This document shows positions 42,787 through 51,194 of a stretch of 64,000 nt of DNA, piece by piece. This stretch comes from Acidimicrobiaceae bacterium (lineage in GTDB: Bacteria; Actinomycetota; Acidimicrobiia; Acidimicrobiales; RAAP-2): the NCBI GenBank assembly GCA_003162395.1, contig PMON01000070.1, positions 62,500-126,499 on the forward strand, written 5' to 3'. The position numbers and the translations under genes are program-made. Positions within the stretch are counted from its first letter, which is position 1, and every line of letters begins with the position of its first letter. The notes beneath the pieces are model-generated. The model was not told the origin of the DNA, made no database searches, and saw only the letters and a program-made list of their open reading frames with translations.

Positions 42787-42899
42787 TCCGGCCCGGGCCG
42801 CAACCGGTGGCTGCACCCGATGCTCAGCGTCCGCCAGCACGACCCTGGCTGCGGGGATAGATTCCGCGCACGTCATGCGGGGATGAACAAGGGGGCGAC

Positions 42900-44687
42900 A
42901 TGCGAAGAGGAAATCGTCGATCACGGAAGACCGCCGTCGGCGTGGGGCTGGTCTGCATGCTGACCGTTGCGGCAGTACCGACGGCGCTCTCGAGTGCGGC
43001 GGCAACCCGACAGCCTGGGTCTGGGGTGACCCACAACATCACGAAGCTCTACGCGGGGGCCAAGAAGTCCGGCGAGCTCGATTGCAACGGCGACAGCCCC
43101 GCCCAGACGCCGCTCCGGGCGTTCAACTGCACGGACATCCGGGGACTGCCAGGCCTGTCCAATCAGAACAACTGGAACAACCGGTTCTGGGACAACGGGG
43201 TCTACATCGGGCACGACGAGCCGGACGCGACGTTCTTGTCGACGCGACCGTCGTCAGGGGGCAACGTGACGTGGCATCTCACGCTCGGGTCCGACCCAAC
43301 GGCCCTCCCCACCGTCGCCAATCCAGGCAGCGACGTGTCGCACTACTTCGAGCTGACACCCGCCCCGTGGCTGTCGATGGCGATCTGCGACCAGAACTCG
43401 TATCCGCAGCTGCCCTGTGTCCCCAACTCGAACCGGAACGCGCCGGCACCGTGCACCACGGCCGCGGCGAAGTGCAGCCAGAACCTCTATCCGGGTGGCG
43501 GCTCGGCGTTCATGGAGATGCAGTTCTACCCGCCCGGCAACGCACCCTGGATCGACAGCGAGAGCTGTGACAACACGCACTGGTGCTCGGCGCTCACGAT
43601 CGACAGCCTCGAGTGCACCGACCAATACCAGCAGTGCAACCGCAACTGCGAGGAGCCGGTCAACTTCTCGTTCATCCAGACCAACGGCATCCCGCCGGGG
43701 CCGCCAAGCCCCCAGTTGTCCGACCTGGCATCGGCGATTCCGAACGTGCACACGCTGCTCATGAACCCGGGCGACAAGATCAGTGTCCACATCGCCGACG
43801 AGCCAGTCAAAGGGGAGCCAGGTCAAAAGGCGCTCCTTGTGGTGATCCATGACTCGACGACGGGTCAGACCGGCTTCATGCAGGCGTCCGCGAAGAACGG
43901 GTTCCAGAGCACCTCGCTCGTCGACTGCTCCGGCTCGCCCTTCAACTTCCAGCCTGAGTACGCCACTGCCGCGGCGGGGAACTACATCCCGTGGGCCGCG
44001 TTGCAGACCAACATCAGCACGGAGTTCGAGATCGGCCACTTCGAGGCCTGCACGAGCCTCACGGAGCCGTTCGCCACCAACCCAATCGACTCGGCCGACA
44101 CCGGCGGGGTCGCCAACGGGTGCACCGGACCGTACGAGACCGCGGGAGGTGCCGAAGGGCCCGAGACGGGCGACGGCCTGTGCTACGCGTCGGGTGACGT
44201 CCACACCGGCTATGACGGCAACGCGACCGACACCGTGCCGCCGAACGAGGTAACCGGCTGCGAGGACAACTGGTACCAGAACGGTGACCTCGACTTCGAC
44301 GGCTCTGGGTACTACGCAGGCGAGTGGCCCACCTCGGCGTCCGTCACGACGCACGTGCCGTCGAGCTTCGTCGAGTCTCTGCCGAAAATTGCTGGCGGGC
44401 CTGGCTACACGAATCTCTTCTTCCAGTCCGACGTCGCGCTCAGCGAGCTCCATTGCGGCTCGTCGCACCTGTCGGACTGCACGGTGCCCCCCAACGGCCC
44501 GGGCCACTTCTACCCGTACTGGAGCGAGGTGGACCGCAACGGCACGTGCACGCTCGAGTTCGGCAACGTGCACGCTGGCGCCACCGACTTCGGCAAGGAC
44601 AACCAGTACGGTTCGAACAAGCTGACCTTGCTTGGCTATCCGGAGTTCGAGGGCAAGACGCTGTCCAACAGCTGCCCGGCGCACTGA
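42900..44687 (+). CDS. Cys-rich secreted protein of unknown function
   Basis: A 595-residue exported protein: basic start, hydrophobic signal (VGVGLVCMLTVAAVPTAL) with cleavage near SSAAA. The mature part has about twenty Cys spread through the sequence (for example CTDQYQQCNRNCEEPVNFSF), so it is probably held by disulfides, and many Trp, Asn and Gly. Short patterns such as FWDNGVYIGHDEPD and LVVIHDSTTGQTGFMQASA recall beta-rich secreted proteins, but I recognise no family and see no catalytic motif. The ATG follows GGGGG at good distance and a perfect 15-bp hairpin closes the transcript. Conserved counterparts might exist in related soil actinobacteria. Confidence 0.75.
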   Translation: MRRGNRRSRKTAVGVGLVCMLTVAAVPTALSSAAATRQPGSGVTHNITKLYAGAKKSGELDCNGDSPAQTPLRAFNCTDIRGLPGLSNQNNWNNRFWDNGVYIGHDEPDATFLSTRPSSGGNVTWHLTLGSDPTALPTVANPGSDVSHYFELTPAPWLSMAICDQNSYPQLPCVPNSNRNAPAPCTTAAAKCSQNLYPGGGSAFMEMQFYPPGNAPWIDSESCDNTHWCSALTIDSLECTDQYQQCNRNCEEPVNFSFIQTNGIPPGPPSPQLSDLASAIPNVHTLLMNPGDKISVHIADEPVKGEPGQKALLVVIHDSTTGQTGFMQASAKNGFQSTSLVDCSGSPFNFQPEYATAAAGNYIPWAALQTNISTEFEIGHFEACTSLTEPFATNPIDSADTGGVANGCTGPYETAGGAEGPETGDGLCYASGDVHTGYDGNATDTVPPNEVTGCEDNWYQNGDLDFDGSGYYAGEWPTSASVTTHVPSSFVESLPKIAGGPGYTNLFFQSDVALSELHCGSSHLSDCTVPPNGPGHFYPYWSEVDRNGTCTLEFGNVHAGATDFGKDNQYGSNKLTLLGYPEFEGKTLSNSCPAH

Positions 44688-44694
44688 CGCGGTG

Positions 44695-44729
44695 GCTTCG
44701 GGGTGGCCCGGCGAGGGCCACCCCGAAGC
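44695..44729. terminator. Perfect 15-bp stem terminator
   Basis: GCTTCGGGGTGGCCC pairs without mismatch with GGGCCACCCCGAAGC across the five-base loop GGCGA, starting seven bases after the stop of the Cys-rich secreted protein. The convergent arsenate reductase gene ends 40 bases further, so it may serve both directions. Confidence 0.85.
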
Positions 44730-44769
44730 GCACCTGCGCCCGCTCGTGGTGACTCCCTCCGCGCGGGGC

Positions 44770-45198
44770 TCAGGGTCTGGGGGAGTCGTGCCCCCGATCA
44801 ACGAGCTCGTCGAGGAGCTGGCGCACGCGCTGCTCGATGGCGTCGCGAATCGCGCGCACCGCATCGATCCCGAGCCCGGCCGGATCGGCAAGGACCCAGT
44901 CTTCGTACCGCGTGCCCGGATACACCGGGCACGCGTCGCCGCAGCCCATGGTGACGACCACGTCGGCTCGGAGCCCCATCTCCTCGGTGAGCGCTCGGGG
45001 CGACTCTCCAGAGATGTCGAGCCCGACCTCGCGCATTGCCGCGACGACCGTGGGATGCAGCGACACGCCGGGCTCCGAGCCAGCCGAGTGCACGACGACC
45101 TGATCGCCGCCGAGCGATCGCGCGAACGCGGCGGCCATCTGCGAGCGCCTCGCGTTGTGGACGCAGAGAAAGAGGATCTCGGGTCGCGCGGCCGTCAT
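44770..45198 (-). CDS. arsC: Arsenate reductase, low-molecular-weight phosphatase type
   Basis: A 142-residue enzyme reducing arsenate to arsenite. The active loop ILFLCVHNARRSQMAAAF is the CX5R-S loop of the LMW-phosphatase fold; the second Cys in MGCGDACPVYPGTRYEDW and the Asp in DWVLADPAGLG complete the thioredoxin- or mycothiol-coupled arsenate reductase pattern. ATG 45198. It lies 19 bases after the aquaporin gene on the same strand. The product arsenite could leave through that channel, the arrangement known from Sinorhizobium AqpS-type operons. Confidence 0.9.
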   Translation of the reverse strand: MTAARPEILFLCVHNARRSQMAAAFARSLGGDQVVVHSAGSEPGVSLHPTVVAAMREVGLDISGESPRALTEEMGLRADVVVTMGCGDACPVYPGTRYEDWVLADPAGLGIDAVRAIRDAIEQRVRQLLDELVDRGHDSPRP

Positions 45199-45217
45199 CG
45201 TGCTCGACCTCGCACGC

Positions 45218-45970
45218 TCATGGGCGCGGCTCGTTGGAGTCCGGTGACCCATGGGGCACCACGACACGAGCGGCGTCGGCATCCGTGACGCCTGGATAGA
45301 GCGCCCTCACGAGCACCAGACCCACCACGCCCCCGACCAGCTCCGCGGCGACGAACGTCGGCACCGAGGACGGGGCGATGCCCGCGAACGTGTTGGAGAA
45401 CATCCGGCCGATCGCGATTGCCGGGTTGGCGAAGCTGGTGGAGCTCGTGAAGAAGTAGGCCGCCCCGATGTACGCACCCACCGCAGCGGGGGCGCTGCTT
45501 GCCCGGCCGCTGCGCGCCAGGGCGAAGATCACGAGGAGGAGCCCGCTGGTCGCCACGACCTCAGCGACGAAGTGCGCCGGAGTGGCGCGATGCTTGGTCG
45601 ACAGCGAGATCGCGGCCCTCGAGTACATCACGTTCGCGAGCATCGCTCCGCACACGCAGCCACCGATCTGGGTGGGCACGTACATTGCCGCGTCGCGCCA
45701 GGAGATGCCGCCGAATGCTGCGTCGACGAGGGAGACGACCGGATTGAAGTGGGCGCCGGAGACAGGTCCGAACATCAAGATGATGGCGAAGAGGCCCGCC
45801 GCGGTCGCCGCGGCGTTCTCAAGCAGCTCGAGTCCGGCGGCGTGCGGCGAGTACTTCTGCGCCGCGATGCCCGAGCCGATCACGATCGCCGCGAGCAGCA
45901 GGCTGCCGAGGTACTCGGCGAGCAGCCGGCGAGCGATGGCTCGGCCATCTGAGATGGACGTGGCCGTCAT
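45218..45970 (-). CDS. MIP-family aquaglyceroporin (arsenite channel type)
   Basis: A 250-residue membrane channel with six spans and two half-helices. The first NPA box is GAHFNPVVSLVD (NPV variant, about residue 75) and the second TSFANPAIAIGRMF (about 182). The region after it, SNTFAGIAPSSVPTFVAAEL, is characteristic of the arsenic-operon group of MIPs rather than water-specific aquaporins. It is followed by arsC, so it probably allows arsenite out down its gradient. No ArsB/Acr3 pump is encoded nearby. ATG 45970. The promoter should lie in the 293 bases upstream. Confidence 0.88.
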   Translation of the reverse strand: MTATSISDGRAIARRLLAEYLGSLLLAAIVIGSGIAAQKYSPHAAGLELLENAAATAAGLFAIILMFGPVSGAHFNPVVSLVDAAFGGISWRDAAMYVPTQIGGCVCGAMLANVMYSRAAISLSTKHRATPAHFVAEVVATSGLLLVIFALARSGRASSAPAAVGAYIGAAYFFTSSTSFANPAIAIGRMFSNTFAGIAPSSVPTFVAAELVGGVVGLVLVRALYPGVTDADAARVVVPHGSPDSNEPRP

Positions 45971-46263
45971 GGGCGGGGGCGACTCGTGTGGACAGCGCCG
46001 ACGGGAGCCACGGCGGAGCAGGAACCGGTCCTCATCGAAGCTGCGCCATCAGGTGCTCGGTCACGACGGCAGCCACTCCTCAGACCTCCAGGGCACTCGA
46101 CACCGCACGGGTCGCCATCCGGGCCACCACGGTCGGATCGACAACGATCGATGTGCAGCATCGCGCATATATCGATGGTTGTCAATGGAACAGCGACCCC
46201 GCTGCACGTCTGAAGCGCCGGCCGCGAGTCGAGGCGCGCGAGGCTCGGACGTAGCCTCGCTCC
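45971..46263. other. Region upstream of the arsenic genes
   Basis: No ArsR-type repressor is recognisable here on either strand. A minus-strand frame from 46290 ends with an ATGA overlap with the channel gene, but its Arg/Gly/Cys-rich reading has no family resemblance. A TTGACA -35 box (minus strand) lies at 46185-46180, followed by the AT-rich CATCGATATATGCGCGATG (46175-46157), an imperfect dyad that is a plausible promoter/operator. Confidence 0.4.
46157..46185 (-). promoter_or_regulatory. Candidate promoter and operator of the aquaglyceroporin/arsC genes
   Basis: On the minus strand TTGACA is followed by an AT-rich segment with outer arms CATCG and CGATG (imperfect dyad). It is the only AT-rich stretch in the 293 bases before the channel gene. 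The leader to ATG 45970 would be about 180 bases. The -10 hexamer is weak, so the assignment is tentative. Confidence 0.3.
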
Positions 46264-46563
46264 GTGGAGTTCAGCCAGGCGCTGCGCCACGGCGTGCTCA
46301 GCGGCGACATCAGCGTGTCGATCCGGCTCTGGAAGTCACCGCGCGTGCAGACCGGCCGACGGTACCGAGTCGGCGCCGGCGAGATCGAGATCGACGCCAT
46401 TGAGCCGATGCCGTTCGCGGAGGTGACGACCGAGGACGTCCGGCGATCCGGCGAACGGGACCGTGCGTCACTGCGAGCCCGGGCTGCCCACGCCGGTCCG
46501 ATCGACGACGACACCCTCGTCTACCGCGTCGAGTTCCACGTCGTCGGGAGCGCCGAGCGGTAA
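46264..46563 (+). CDS. ASCH-domain (PUA-like) protein
   Basis: A 99-residue single-domain protein. FSQALRHGVLSGDISVSIRL then WKSPRVQTGRRYRVGAGEIE and IDAIEPM follow the ASCH pattern (short strand, G.iT.t.R.W, G..Y..g.g.I.V). ASCH domains bind RNA or nucleosides and some, like YqfB, are amidohydrolases acting on modified cytidines. No extra domain. GTG start at 46264 with no strong ribosome-binding site. It stands alone, 165 bases before the sigma factor on the same strand; its specific role is not deducible. Confidence 0.72.
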   Translation: MEFSQALRHGVLSGDISVSIRLWKSPRVQTGRRYRVGAGEIEIDAIEPMPFAEVTTEDVRRSGERDRASLRARAAHAGPIDDDTLVYRVEFHVVGSAER

Positions 46564-46727
46564 CTGAGATGAAGAGCCCTGCCACGAGCCGGCGTCGGCC
46601 GGTTCGGGCACCCCTGTGCTCGTGCGCCGAACAATCGCCACAAAGGTCACGCAAGAACGGACGAAAGGACCGTGGCTATCGTGAAACTGCGCAATGCGGG
46701 CCACTATGCCCGCGGATCAGGAGCGTG

Positions 46728-47273
46728 ATGGGGGTCCACGAACGTCGCGAGCAGCGGTTCTCGCGGCTCGTCGAGGACCATGCCGATGCGCTCCACCGCT
46801 ACCTGCGAAACCGGCTCTCCGGCGGCGACGGCATCGATGCGCAGGACGTCCTCGCCGACGTCCTGCTGATCGCGTGGCAGCGCCTGGACGACATCCCGCC
46901 AGACGCCGAAGCGCCGTGGCTCTTCGGCGTGGCGCGGAACCGTCTCATGAACGCACACTCCAAGCGCTCCCGGAGGAGCGCGATCTCTCGGCGAATCCGC
47001 CCGCATGGGCCCTCGTCACCTGCCGAGGATGTCGCCCTCGCTGACCTCGGGCTGCGAGCGGCACTCGACGCGCTCCCCGATCCAGAGCGCGAGGCATTGC
47101 TGCTCACGGCCTGGGAGGGACTCTCGCCGACCCAGCTCGCCGTCGCACTCGGGGTGTCGGTGAACGCCGCCGCGATCCGCCTCTCGAGGGCGAAGTCGAT
47201 GCTGCTCGACCAGCTCCACGACGACAGCGAGCGGCCAGAAAGTTCGGGCACGTTGGCAAGAGACACTCGGTAG
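46728..47273 (+). CDS. ECF-type RNA polymerase sigma factor
   Basis: A 181-residue sigma-70-family protein. Region 2 is RFSRLVEDHADALHRYLRNR then DAQDVLADVLLIAWQRLDDI and PWLFGVARNRLMNAHSK; region 4 is ALDALPDPEREALLLTAWEG and LSPTQLAVALGVSVNAAAIR, a standard helix-turn-helix. There is no region 3, as in ECF factors. ATG 46728 has AGGAG five bases upstream. The stop TAG shares its G with the GTG start of the next gene, so the membrane protein downstream is produced with it and is the best candidate for its anti-sigma or sensor. Target promoters are unknown. Confidence 0.9.
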   Translation: MGVHERREQRFSRLVEDHADALHRYLRNRLSGGDGIDAQDVLADVLLIAWQRLDDIPPDAEAPWLFGVARNRLMNAHSKRSRRSAISRRIRPHGPSSPAEDVALADLGLRAALDALPDPEREALLLTAWEGLSPTQLAVALGVSVNAAAIRLSRAKSMLLDQLHDDSERPESSGTLARDTR

Positions 47274-48574
47274 TGGCGCCGACGCGAGGAGACGGGATGC
47301 CGATGGCAGGCGATGGCGACGAGCTCATCGCGCGCATCGCCGCGCTCGAACCTGCTCGGGGCACCGCGCCGCTGTCGAGACGCTCCATCCGCAGCCTGGT
47401 TCGTGCGGCGACCGTCACGCCGCACGAGGCTCGGACGTGGACGTGGCCGAGGTATCGGCTCGCCTCACTCGGGGCGCTCATTGGGTCGAGCGCGCTCGTC
47501 ATCGCCGCCATCGTCGGCCTCGACTCAGTGGGCAGCTCGCTGCCATCGGTCGTGGCGAGCGCGGCGAGGACTGCGCACCACCCGCTCGTCCCGCCGTCAT
47601 CGCCGTCCATGCCGGGGTACTCGTTCAACACGGAAGCTGCCACCGCGAGCTCGACCACCCGTGCGGCGGGGTGCCCGGTCATCGTCGCGGATCGTGCGAA
47701 CACCCACGTGCTGGCGTCGGGGCCCCGTCACGCCACTGCGTACCGGGTCGAGTCACTGCTCCCACCCAGCAGGGCGCTGCTCTCGCTCGCCCCGGCGTTC
47801 GGCCTTGGGACGTCGAGCGTGAAGTGGTTCTCGATGCGAGCTCACGCGCGGGGCTGGTGGGTGGGCTCGCTGGCCGGCCCCTCCCTCACCACGTACTCGT
47901 CGAGGGGGATCACGTGGTGGTCGTACTTCGGACGGCGCGAGTCGGCCACCCAACTCCTTCAGAGCGCGGGGCGGCACGGGCAGAACCTCTTGTCCAGCAC
48001 GGTCTCCACGCACGACGCGATGGAGCTTCTCGCGGGACTCGTGCCGGGCGCGCAGCTCGGCGGACCCACCGTATCGCGCTCGGCGACGTCCGAGGAAGTC
48101 GTGATCCCGCTCGCGGTGCACGGCGTCGTGACGGACCTGCGCTTCGACGTCGACTACTACCCAGGAGGTCTCCTCGCGGCGGCTGCGGGACCACTGGCGA
48201 GCGTCATCCAAGAGGTGACCTTCCCCACGATCTCCTCGCGCAGCGCGGCACGACTCCTGCGACGTCCGATGGGTGCGCTCGTCGCGCTGACGACGCCGTC
48301 TTCGGCGACGACGAGGGAGTCGCCTGTCCCGTCCGGGATGGCCGGCTCCACGCTGTACTGCAGTGCCGAGAAGAGCGTTGAGAGTGTTTCGATGGCGTCG
48401 CTGACGCTGAGCACGAACGTGCTGTCAAACGGCCACGTGTGGCTCCTGCCGACCTGGACCTATTCTGCGATTCGCTACGCGAGTGACGAGGTCAATTCGG
48501 TGGCGGTCAGTCCGAAGTACCTCCACTACCGACGTGCCATGGTTCGCTACCGGACTGGGAAGCGAAAGCGGTAG
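47273..48574 (+). CDS. Membrane protein coupled to the sigma factor, possible anti-sigma
   Basis: A 433-residue protein. An N-terminal cytoplasmic part of about 60 residues (DELIARIAALEPARGTAPLS) is followed by a single span (about 63-85, LASLGALIGSSALVIAAIVG) and an extracytoplasmic domain of about 340 residues with few Cys, rich in Ser, Thr and aromatic residues (TWWSYFGRRESATQLLQSAG). This topology is typical of anti-sigma factors and of sigma-coupled sensor proteins, but the cytoplasmic part lacks the ZAS His/Cys motif. GTG overlaps the sigma stop by one base. The extracytoplasmic domain matches no family I know. Confidence 0.7.
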   Translation: MAPTRGDGMPMAGDGDELIARIAALEPARGTAPLSRRSIRSLVRAATVTPHEARTWTWPRYRLASLGALIGSSALVIAAIVGLDSVGSSLPSVVASAARTAHHPLVPPSSPSMPGYSFNTEAATASSTTRAAGCPVIVADRANTHVLASGPRHATAYRVESLLPPSRALLSLAPAFGLGTSSVKWFSMRAHARGWWVGSLAGPSLTTYSSRGITWWSYFGRRESATQLLQSAGRHGQNLLSSTVSTHDAMELLAGLVPGAQLGGPTVSRSATSEEVVIPLAVHGVVTDLRFDVDYYPGGLLAAAAGPLASVIQEVTFPTISSRSAARLLRRPMGALVALTTPSSATTRESPVPSGMAGSTLYCSAEKSVESVSMASLTLSTNVLSNGHVWLLPTWTYSAIRYASDEVNSVAVSPKYLHYRRAMVRYRTGKRKR

Positions 48575-48950
48575 CCAGAGCGCGCTGCGCACGAGACCGC
48601 CTCTGCCGGTGCTCAGCCACCCGAGGCAGTGGGCGGTGCCTGGGCTGGAGGACGACGTTGCAGACCGCGGACGTCGCGCCGGCGTCCGACGGTGCGGCGC
48701 CGACGCAGGTGGCCCCGAGGCTCATTGCCAGGCGTCATCAGCTCTCGTTGCCCGCCAGCACCCTGATCACCGCGGTCGTCGCGCCGGGTACGTCGGCGGC
48801 GTCCCGCAGCGTGGGTCTCGAGGCGCGCCGCGCGATGCCTGGCGTCGACGCAGCGGGGACACGACGTGTGACAGGTGCATCCGCCACCGGAATCCAGGCA
48901 CGGACAGCCGTTCGTGGACGACCAGGAGCTCAGCGCTGGCACGTGATGGA
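48575..48950. other. 376-base region without recognised gene
   Basis: Open frames exist on both strands, but their translations are Ala/Arg/Gly/Ser-rich and show no domain. No inverted repeat or promoter stands out. It may hold the decayed remains of a gene or long untranslated sequence. Confidence 0.35.
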
Positions 48951-49466
48951 ATGGTCGCCATGGAGAGCGCCTCGCTGCTCGTTGAGCTCTATGGTCGGCT
49001 CGCACCCCTCGCGCACGACGCGATAGAGGGCTTGAGTCGCGAAGAGCTGGTCATGCAGCCTGCACCGGGAGCGAACACGATCGCGTGGCTTCTGTGGCAC
49101 GTCGCACGAGTCGAGGACCACCACGTCTCGGAGATCATCGACGTCCGTCAGGTGTGGGTGACGGGCACCTGGGCGGAGCGATTCGAACTGGACCCGGACC
49201 CGTCGAACACCGGTTACGGACACACCCCGGCCGACGTGCGCGCCGTCACGCCGGTCATGCCGAGCGACCTCGTGGACTACCTGGGCGCCGTCCAGGAGCG
49301 AACGATTCCGTGGCTTCGCGCGCTGACGGCTGCGGACCTCGACCGGGTCGTCGACGAACGGTGGGATCCGCCGGTCACGATGGGCGTACGCCTCGTCAGC
49401 ATCGCCGACGACGCCCTCCAGCACCTGGGCCAGGCCGCCTACGTGCGGGGCCTTCTCGGCCACTGA
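48951..49466 (+). CDS. DinB-fold (mycothiol-transferase-like) protein
   Basis: A 171-residue four-helix protein of the DinB/YfiT superfamily. ELYGRLAPLAHDAIEGLSRE opens the first helix; NTIAWLLWHVARVEDHHVSE holds two of the three metal-ligand His and LVSIADDALQHLGQAAYVRG the third, all in the usual spacing. Members are metal-dependent S-transferases or detoxification enzymes that use mycothiol or bacillithiol in Gram-positives. ATG 48951 or 48960 can serve as start. It is followed after 107 bases by a conserved unknown on the same strand. Confidence 0.82.
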   Translation: MVAMESASLLVELYGRLAPLAHDAIEGLSREELVMQPAPGANTIAWLLWHVARVEDHHVSEIIDVRQVWVTGTWAERFELDPDPSNTGYGHTPADVRAVTPVMPSDLVDYLGAVQERTIPWLRALTAADLDRVVDERWDPPVTMGVRLVSIADDALQHLGQAAYVRGLLGH

Positions 49467-49573
49467 TCCCCGAGTCCGGCTGCGGCGGGGTTCTGACAGT
49501 CTTAGTCGGTCCGCGGCATCACGCAGGTGTCGGGCCCCGAGCACGTCGTGGTCGCGGGTCGAGAGGAGCACCG

Positions 49574-50218
49574 ATGACGGCCACGCACCGCAGTCGAGTG
49601 GAGGGGCTCCGAGGCGTTCGCTACGGCGAGATCCTCGTGGTGCACGCCGACGGCCAGCGTTTCCGCGCCGATGTGTGGAACACGATGGGGCTGAACGACT
49701 GCCCGCCCTCAGAGTTCGAGTTGCTCGACGCCGACGAGATCGCGACGAGCAACCGAGCAGTGCTCGCACTCAAGAACGGACCTCGCCACTGGGTCCTCGA
49801 CGCGATCGAGGGGACGGGTCGGGCCTCGGCACCGACGGCGAGGTTCGGGACGCTCGAGATGTGGCTCGCCGCGACGATCGACTTCGGTGCCGTGCTGCCC
49901 ACGCCGGGCGCGTACCTCGAGCGCGGCGTCGCACGCGACACGGTGTTCGAGTGGTACGCGGCGACGCCACTGCACGAGCTGCGCTCCGCGGACGGCAGCG
50001 TCTACGTGATGCAGGCGCTCTCCCAGGCCGTGGACCGTGACCAGACCCTCGACTCGCTGCCCGGGCTCACGTCGCGGCTCGGACCGCCGCCAGGCTGGAC
50101 GTTCTCGACGCGTACGCAGGACACGCCCCTGCGTCTGCTGAGCGACGAGCGAGGCATCGCCACGGTCGTCCAGGACGAGCTCGCCAACACGTACCAGCGC
50201 GTCGACCGGACGGACTGA
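49574..50218 (+). CDS. Conserved protein of unknown function
   Basis: A 214-residue soluble protein. GVRYGEILVVHADGQRFRAD, then VWNTMGLNDCPPSEFELLDA and ALKNGPRHWVLDAIEG form a compact pattern (YxExLxV, N-T-x-G-L-N-D-C-P, NGPRxW) that I have the impression of recalling from uncharacterised proteins of actinobacteria and cyanobacteria, without an assigned function. The second half has a Tyr/Trp-rich middle (FEWYAATPLHELRSADGSVY) and ends DELANTYQRVDR. No signal or membrane segment. ATG with GAGAGGAG upstream. I do not know its role. Confidence 0.7.
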   Translation: MTATHRSRVEGLRGVRYGEILVVHADGQRFRADVWNTMGLNDCPPSEFELLDADEIATSNRAVLALKNGPRHWVLDAIEGTGRASAPTARFGTLEMWLAATIDFGAVLPTPGAYLERGVARDTVFEWYAATPLHELRSADGSVYVMQALSQAVDRDQTLDSLPGLTSRLGPPPGWTFSTRTQDTPLRLLSDERGIATVVQDELANTYQRVDRTD

Positions 50219-50369
50219 GCAAGCGAGGCTCGCGGTGCCTCGGTATCGCTCGCCCCTTCGCCGCGAGCGTCTCCTAAGAGCCGTGCCACCGGCGTCTCGG
50301 CCCCATCTTCTCGCTGGTGGTGAGCCGAGAATGCTTGCCCGGCGGCGGTCGCGGACGTAGGTTCCGATC

Positions 50370-51149
50370 GTGCGCACGTGCATGCCAGTTGCCCTTGTGC
50401 TCGCACTCGTGCTCGCCGCCTCGTCGCTCGCCGGTGCCGCGGGCAGCCGTCCGAATGAGCCGGCCGCCCACCGACAGGCGGTGCGGGCCCTCGAGCGCGT
50501 CCCGGTGCGGGCGTGCCATGCGGCGACGGGGACCTCGTGGGGGAAGGGACCCAAGATTCCGCGGACTCGTGAGATCAGCCTTCCACGGGCGATCGCGAGG
50601 CAGGTCGCCGTCTTCACCGACGAGTACTCCGTCCAGTCCTTCCTCGGGCCCCGGGGCTGGAAGTGCGTCGCGTCGTACGCGGCGGATGGCAGCGGTGGGA
50701 TCACGGTCTATGCACCGAGCGAGCGATCGCCCGGATTCTTCCCGCACTTCATCACCAACAAGAGCGGGTTGCGCGGCATCAACGTGTTCGCGCAGCCCTC
50801 GTGCGTTGGCTGCTATCTCCAGATGGCGTGCCCGTACTTCAAGCGCGCCTTGACGCGTGAGCACCGATGGTTCCACGGCCCGCAAGCCGCCTCGTGCCGA
50901 GTCCCGAAGCACGAACGGGTTCGCACGCTCAGCGCGACACTCGTGAGCGTGATCGACCCACCGCACGTGACGGGGAACAACCATCCCTCCGGGGGCAGGT
51001 ACGTCGCTCTCGGCAACGTGTTCTTCAGCGACTCGAAGAACGCCCGCGGGCCGTCGGGGAGCTACTTCATGACGTGCGCGCTCCCGTCCCGGGACCACGC
51101 CATCTGCTACGCGTCGCTCAACTGGTTCTCGAAGCACTGGCAGGGCTGA
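50370..51149 (+). CDS. Small secreted protein of unknown function
   Basis: A 259-residue exported protein with a signal peptide (VALVLALVLAASSLAGAAGS). The mature part has about eight Cys, among them CVGCYLQMACPYF, which may form paired disulfides, and a middle strand FGPRGWKCVASYAADGSGGI-like (actual SFLGPRGWKCVASYAADGSG) ending in ITVYAP. The end CALPSRDHAICYASLNWF has Cys spaced as in other exported actinobacterial proteins. No enzyme signature. GTG start; weak ribosome-binding site. Related only loosely to the other secreted proteins of the window by location. Confidence 0.7.
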   Translation: MRTCMPVALVLALVLAASSLAGAAGSRPNEPAAHRQAVRALERVPVRACHAATGTSWGKGPKIPRTREISLPRAIARQVAVFTDEYSVQSFLGPRGWKCVASYAADGSGGITVYAPSERSPGFFPHFITNKSGLRGINVFAQPSCVGCYLQMACPYFKRALTREHRWFHGPQAASCRVPKHERVRTLSATLVSVIDPPHVTGNNHPSGGRYVALGNVFFSDSKNARGPSGSYFMTCALPSRDHAICYASLNWFSKHWQG

Positions 51150-51194
51150 GTGCCGGCGCTGGCGCCCAGCGCGACGAGCGGTGATCATTGACCG

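Noticed and set aside
43254-44891. 545-codon minus-strand frame opposite the Cys-rich secreted protein
   Set aside because: No domain, no ribosome-binding site, Arg/Val/Gly-biased; the plus frame has a signal peptide and terminator.
45967-46290. Minus-strand frame with an ATGA overlap with the aquaglyceroporin gene
   Set aside because: The overlap is attractive for an ArsR gene, but the translation is Arg/Gly/Cys-rich and shows no helix-turn-helix.
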